Positions 60,259 to 64,000 of a DNA stretch of 64,000 nucleotides are shown piece by piece. Position 1 is the first letter of the stretch. Each line of letters starts with the position of its first letter. The notes below the pieces were generated by a model. The model saw only the letters and a program-made list of their open reading frames with translations. It was not told the DNA's origin and searched no databases. The position numbers and the translations under genes are program-made. Source of the stretch: Haloechinothrix aidingensis (GTDB lineage Bacteria; Actinomycetota; Actinomycetes; Mycobacteriales; Pseudonocardiaceae); contig NZ_JACCKD010000007.1 of the NCBI RefSeq assembly GCF_013450155.1, forward strand, positions 1-64,000. Reading direction: 5' to 3'.

Positions 60259-61809
60259 CTAGCGGTGCCTGCTTTCCGGCCGTAACAGTGCGCCCACCGC
60301 CGCCACGAACAGCAGCAGAAACACCACGACGCCAACCGACATCGCCGCGACCAGCCCGTGGCCGAACGCCTCGCGCAGGACGTCGAGCAGCCTCTCGCCC
60401 GCCCCGGCCTGCAGCCGTCCGGCGGCGCCGAAGCCTTCGGCGGGACCGGCCCGCGCTGCCGCGGCCGCGTCCTCCGGCACCCCCGCGGGGAGGTGCTCGA
60501 GCACGCTCCGCCCGTATACCAGCAATCCCAGGCTGCCGAGCAACGCGGTACCGAGCGCCTGTCCCATCTCACCGGCGACCTCCTGCACCGCCGCGGCCGA
60601 ACCCGCGCGCTCGAGCGGGGCCGTGCCGATGATCAAGTCACTGCCCAGCGTCACCACCGCACCCGCGCCGATCCCCGCGACACCCACCCCGGCCATCAGC
60701 GCGGCGGGCCCCGCGTCGATCCCGATCACCGCGGAGAAGGCCAGGCCGACCACGCCGAGCAGCGAACCGAGCCCCATCGCGCACACGTGCCGCATCCATC
60801 GCGCCAACAGCGGCGCGAGCAGCGCCCCGACCAGGTTCGCGCCCGCGAAGGGCAGCATCCACACACCCGCACCCAGCGGGGAAAGCCCGACCACCCATTG
60901 CAGGTACTGCGTGAGCAGGAACAGCAGTCCCCCGAGCGCGAACACGGTGAGCAGGACGGCCCCCACCGACGCGCCGAACGCGCGCTCGGCGAACAGGGTC
61001 AGGTCCAGCAACGGATCGGCCAGCCGCAGCTGCCTGCGTACGAACACCACCGCGAACGCAAGGCCGGCTACGACAGGAACCAGGTAGGCGGGCCGGAAAC
61101 CGTGTTCGACCATCTCCTGCAGCCCGTAGATCACCCCGAGTACCGCGCCGAGCGACAGGCCCACGCTGATGAGGTCGAGCGGCCGGGAGTCCGGGTCGCG
61201 GTACTCCGGAAGTACGAACGGCCCCGCCGCCACGAGCAACACAAGGGCAGGCAGGTTGACCAGGAACACCGAACCCCACCAGAAGAACTCCAGCAGCGCC
61301 CCGCCCAGCACCGGCCCCAGCGCACCCCCAGCCGTGAACGCGCCCGTCAGCAACGAGATCGCGATCCTGCGCTGCCCGGCGTCGTGGAACATGTTGCGCA
61401 GCAGGGCGAAGGACGAGGGCATCAGCGTCGCGCCCGCCACACCGAGCAGTGCGCGTGCCGCGATGAGCATCCCCGCGCTCGTCGAGTACGCCGCGACCAC
61501 CACGAGCGCCGTGAACACGGCCCCGCCGCCCAGCAACAGCCTGCGGCGGCCGACGCGGTCACCCAACCTGCCCATGGTGATCAGGAAACCGCCGACGAGG
61601 AAGCCGTACACGTGCAGGATCCACAGCATCTGTGCGGTGCCGGGATGAAGATCGGTCGCGATCGAGGGCATGGCGAGGAACAGCACGGTCAGATCCGTGG
61701 CCAGCACCAGCACCGGCAACGTCAGGACCGCCAGCCCCAGCCACTCACGCCACGTGGCGCGGTCCACGCCTCCGGAGGGTGCGGATCCTTCCGTGTACGA
61801 CGTGGCCAT
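60259..61809 (-). CDS. MFS drug-efflux-type transporter (DHA2, 14 TM)
   Basis: Proton-driven exporter of the EmrB/QacA class, 516 aa. ATG 61809 follows GAAGGGACGCC; ATG 61836 is upstream. Fourteen hydrophobic segments are visible. Motifs are the N-terminal DLTVLFLAMPSIATDL (motif D1), GRLGDRVGRRR loop (motif A) and GALGPVLGG (motif C). It is divergent from the ATPase regulator gene at the right edge, which could control it. The substrate cannot be told. Confidence 0.93.
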   Translation of the reverse strand: MATSYTEGSAPSGGVDRATWREWLGLAVLTLPVLVLATDLTVLFLAMPSIATDLHPGTAQMLWILHVYGFLVGGFLITMGRLGDRVGRRRLLLGGGAVFTALVVVAAYSTSAGMLIAARALLGVAGATLMPSSFALLRNMFHDAGQRRIAISLLTGAFTAGGALGPVLGGALLEFFWWGSVFLVNLPALVLLVAAGPFVLPEYRDPDSRPLDLISVGLSLGAVLGVIYGLQEMVEHGFRPAYLVPVVAGLAFAVVFVRRQLRLADPLLDLTLFAERAFGASVGAVLLTVFALGGLLFLLTQYLQWVVGLSPLGAGVWMLPFAGANLVGALLAPLLARWMRHVCAMGLGSLLGVVGLAFSAVIGIDAGPAALMAGVGVAGIGAGAVVTLGSDLIIGTAPLERAGSAAAVQEVAGEMGQALGTALLGSLGLLVYGRSVLEHLPAGVPEDAAAAARAGPAEGFGAAGRLQAGAGERLLDVLREAFGHGLVAAMSVGVVVFLLLFVAAVGALLRPESRHR

Positions 61810-61918
61810 GGCGTCCCTTCGGTAGCGTTGAGTCATCACCACATCTGGCGCGAGACTCGATCTCGCAGCGCGAGACACCGTCCGCCATACGGCACACCCC
61901 TGGGGAGGTGATCACGTC

Positions 61919-64000
61919 GTGACGGCATCTCGGCTGATCGGCCGCGACCATCCACACACCGTGCTGCGTGCCGAGCTCGACCGGACGGTGCACAGTCACG
62001 GCGGCCTCGTACTGGTGGCCGGCGAGGCCGGCATCGGCAAGACCTCCCTGGTCATCGAGGCCGCCAGGGAAGCAGGCGCGCAGGGCGCCCTGGTGCTCAA
62101 CGCCGCCACCTGGGACCGGGAAGGCGCACCCGACTACTGGCCATGGGTACAGGTCATCCGCGGTCTGCGCCGGGCAGCCACCCCCGATGAATGGCGGGCC
62201 GTGGAGTCGGTGGCTGGGCGGGGCCTGGCATACGTGCTCGGCGAGGCCGACGACACGCCGGACAGCGCCGACGCGGCCGGGGACGCCACCTTCCGCGTCC
62301 AGGACGCGGTTACCAGCGCGCTCGTCATGGTCTCGCAGCACAGACCACTCGTCGTGGTGCTCGACGACCTGCACTGGGCGGACCCCGCGTCGGTCAGGTT
62401 GCTCGAGTTCGTCGCGCGGCACACCTGGTTCGAGCGGCTGCTGCTCATCGGCACCTACCGCGACGTCGAGGTCGACACCGCCGAGCACCGGTTGCGGGAG
62501 ACATTCCCCCCGCTACTGACCAAGGCCACCACCCTGACCCTGACGGGACTCGACGTCGAGCAGGTGCGCGAGGTCATCGCCCGCACCGTCGGCGAGATGC
62601 CCAGCGAGGACACGGCGGCCGCGGTGCACCGCCGCACCGGCGGCAACCCGTTCTTCGTCGAGCAGGCGGTCCGGCTGTGGCACGGCGGTGGCTCGACGGA
62701 GGCGATCACGCCAGGGATCCGGGAAACCCTGGATGCCCGGCTGGCGCACCTTCCTTCCGAGGTCGTGGACCTGCTGTCCACGGCAGCGATCCTCGGCCGC
62801 GAGTTCGACAGGGAGGCACTCGCGGCCGCTGCGGGAACCGGCACCACCGAGCTCGACGGGCTGCTCGGCCGGGCCGTCTCCGCACGGTTGGTGACCACCG
62901 TCGACCCGGGCTGCTACGCCTTCGTCCACGACCTCGTACGCGAGGCGCTGCATGCGCGCATGGACCGCGTCGAGGCACGACGGAGGCACGCTGCCGTGGT
63001 GCGCGGCATGCGACGCGCGAAGGTCTATCCCGGCACGTTCGGGCCCGGCGACCTGGCCCACCACGCCTACCTCGCCGTTCCCGAGATCGCACCCGAGGAC
63101 GCCAGGGAGTACCTGCTGGCGGCCGCGCCCGACGCCTGCGGCAGGCTCGCCCCGGAGGAGCTCACCGGCCACTACGATCGCGCGCTCGAGCTGGTCCCCG
63201 ACGACGATCCCGCGCTGTACGCGCGGATCGCGCTGGAACTGGGATCGGCGCAGCACTGCGCTGGCCTGCTCACCCGGGCGCGCGCCACCTTCGACGAGGT
63301 CGTGCGGGTCGCGCGCGAGCTCGACGACCCGCGGCCGCTCGCGCGCGCAGCGCTGGGACGGCACGGGCTCGGGCTCGCCGAGCCGGATACGGACGGCAGG
63401 CGCGAGATCGACCTCCTCGACGAGGCGCTGGCTCGGCTGGCCGCACACGACCTCGCCCAGGACGACCCCCTGATCGTGCGCACGCTTGCCGCGGCGGGCA
63501 GGACCCGCGCGCACGCGGCGCCTGGGGACCGGCGGGCCTCGGAGCTCAGCGCGCGCGCCGTCGAGCTCGCACGCACCTGCGGTGACGACGAGGCGGTCGG
63601 TTTCAGCCTGCTGGCACGGCACGACACGATCTGGAAGCCGGGGACCGCGCCCGAACGGGGGGCGCTGGCCGAGGAAATGATCACGGTCGGGCTGCACGAC
63701 CACGACATCGAACTGGAGATGCACGGGACGCTGCTGCGCATGGTCGCCCTGCTTGAACAGGGTGACCCGCGCGCGCTCGACGCGCACACCTCGTTCGTGA
63801 CGCTCGCCGAGCGTGCACAGCTACCCCGGTTCCGCTTCCTGGCCCGTTCCAGGACGGGGGCGATCGCCACCATGCAGGGCCGGTTCGACGAGGCCCGCGA
63901 GGCCATCGACAGCGCCTTCGCGCTCGGTGAGCACCTGGAGGAGGCGGACCGGTTCCGCCTGTGGCAGGAGCAGCGCTGGGCCCTGTCGCTTATGGAGGGC
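61919..64000 (+). CDS. LuxR/MalT-type (LAL) ATPase regulator, 3' end missing
   Basis: Large signal-transduction ATPase; the 694 codons seen run off the right edge. GTG 61919 follows GGGGAGGTGAT. Walker A GEAGIGKT is at residues 35-42 and Walker B LVVVLDDLHWAD near 145-155, followed by a STAND/AAA winged region (RTGGNPFFVEQAV) and helical TPR-like repeats from about residue 380. LAL regulators end in a LuxR HTH, expected beyond the edge but not seen. It is divergent from the MFS exporter. Without the HTH it could also be an adenylate/guanylate-cyclase-type or other AAA protein. Confidence 0.85.
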   Translation, partial: MTASRLIGRDHPHTVLRAELDRTVHSHGGLVLVAGEAGIGKTSLVIEAAREAGAQGALVLNAATWDREGAPDYWPWVQVIRGLRRAATPDEWRAVESVAGRGLAYVLGEADDTPDSADAAGDATFRVQDAVTSALVMVSQHRPLVVVLDDLHWADPASVRLLEFVARHTWFERLLLIGTYRDVEVDTAEHRLRETFPPLLTKATTLTLTGLDVEQVREVIARTVGEMPSEDTAAAVHRRTGGNPFFVEQAVRLWHGGGSTEAITPGIRETLDARLAHLPSEVVDLLSTAAILGREFDREALAAAAGTGTTELDGLLGRAVSARLVTTVDPGCYAFVHDLVREALHARMDRVEARRRHAAVVRGMRRAKVYPGTFGPGDLAHHAYLAVPEIAPEDAREYLLAAAPDACGRLAPEELTGHYDRALELVPDDDPALYARIALELGSAQHCAGLLTRARATFDEVVRVARELDDPRPLARAALGRHGLGLAEPDTDGRREIDLLDEALARLAAHDLAQDDPLIVRTLAAAGRTRAHAAPGDRRASELSARAVELARTCGDDEAVGFSLLARHDTIWKPGTAPERGALAEEMITVGLHDHDIELEMHGTLLRMVALLEQGDPRALDAHTSFVTLAERAQLPRFRFLARSRTGAIATMQGRFDEAREAIDSAFALGEHLEEADRFRLWQEQRWALSLMEG

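Overview
The window comes from a high-GC actinobacterium, most likely of the Pseudonocardiaceae (Amycolatopsis/Saccharopolyspora/Prauserella type). The basis is the gene order. From about 7.6 kb to 55.5 kb it follows the Mycobacterium tuberculosis order Rv3644c-Rv3683: holB, topA, a conserved gene, the MrfA-type helicase, the Tad pilus genes, ssd, a HAD hydrolase, an Ms1-like RNA, acsA, a holin-like protein, an EphE-like protein, marP, Nudix, thioredoxin, nth, crp, MBL, RidA, the Get3-like pair, whiB4, ponA2 and a metallophosphoesterase. Genes that interrupt this order are an MFS/thymidylate-kinase-like fusion, a proton pyrophosphatase, an Mrp antiporter operon, a fatty acid desaturase and a secreted lipase. 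Several genes carry a -10-like hexamer 6-8 nt before the start codon, which suggests leaderless transcripts.

Bases 1-5754 are the right end of an integrated conjugative element of the AICE type, inserted at the 3' end of a tRNA-Thr gene. It holds the end of a TraB/FtsK-type DNA translocase, then a cluster of CCCGTCAC octamers right behind its stop codon (a candidate clt transfer locus), a leftward operon of small unknown proteins, an HTH-Nudix regulator, and a tyrosine integrase fused to a C-terminal GntR-type winged helix. An imperfect dyad overlaps the integrase promoter. The excisionase and replication genes, if present, lie off the left edge.

5.8-21 kb: a secreted acidic protein of unknown role, the clamp-loader subunit delta' with an upstream overlapping MFS-TMK fusion whose P-loop is destroyed, topA, a small gene under a near-perfect LexA box, a lipoprotein, a K+-independent H+-pyrophosphatase, and a DECH/DUF1998 helicase with a 20-bp inverted repeat in front of it. 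21-27 kb: a stand-alone prim-pol domain and a seven-gene Tad pilus operon read leftward (ssd, tadA, tadB, tadC, pilin, two TadE-like pseudopilins). A 38-bp tandem duplication lies at the ssd/tadA junction. 27-31.5 kb: a DnaA-box pair, a HAD hydrolase, the Ms1-like RNA, a Fic-like protein with a decayed motif, and acetyl-CoA synthetase.

31.7-37.4 kb: a complete mrp(ABCDEFG) Na+/H+ antiporter operon with tightly overlapping genes. 37.8-48.1 kb: envelope acid-resistance and redox genes (marP, membrane thioredoxin), DNA repair (nth), the global regulator crp and a small metabolic operon. 48.4-57.6 kb: lipase, the Get3-like ATPase pair, whiB4, ponA2, metallophosphoesterase, tRNA-Pro and an S9 peptidase. 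57.6-64 kb: a DUF2470 protein behind a clear iron (IdeR/DmdR) box, a VKOR/DsbA disulfide-forming pair, an MFS exporter, and the start of a large LuxR/MalT-type ATPase regulator that runs off the right edge.
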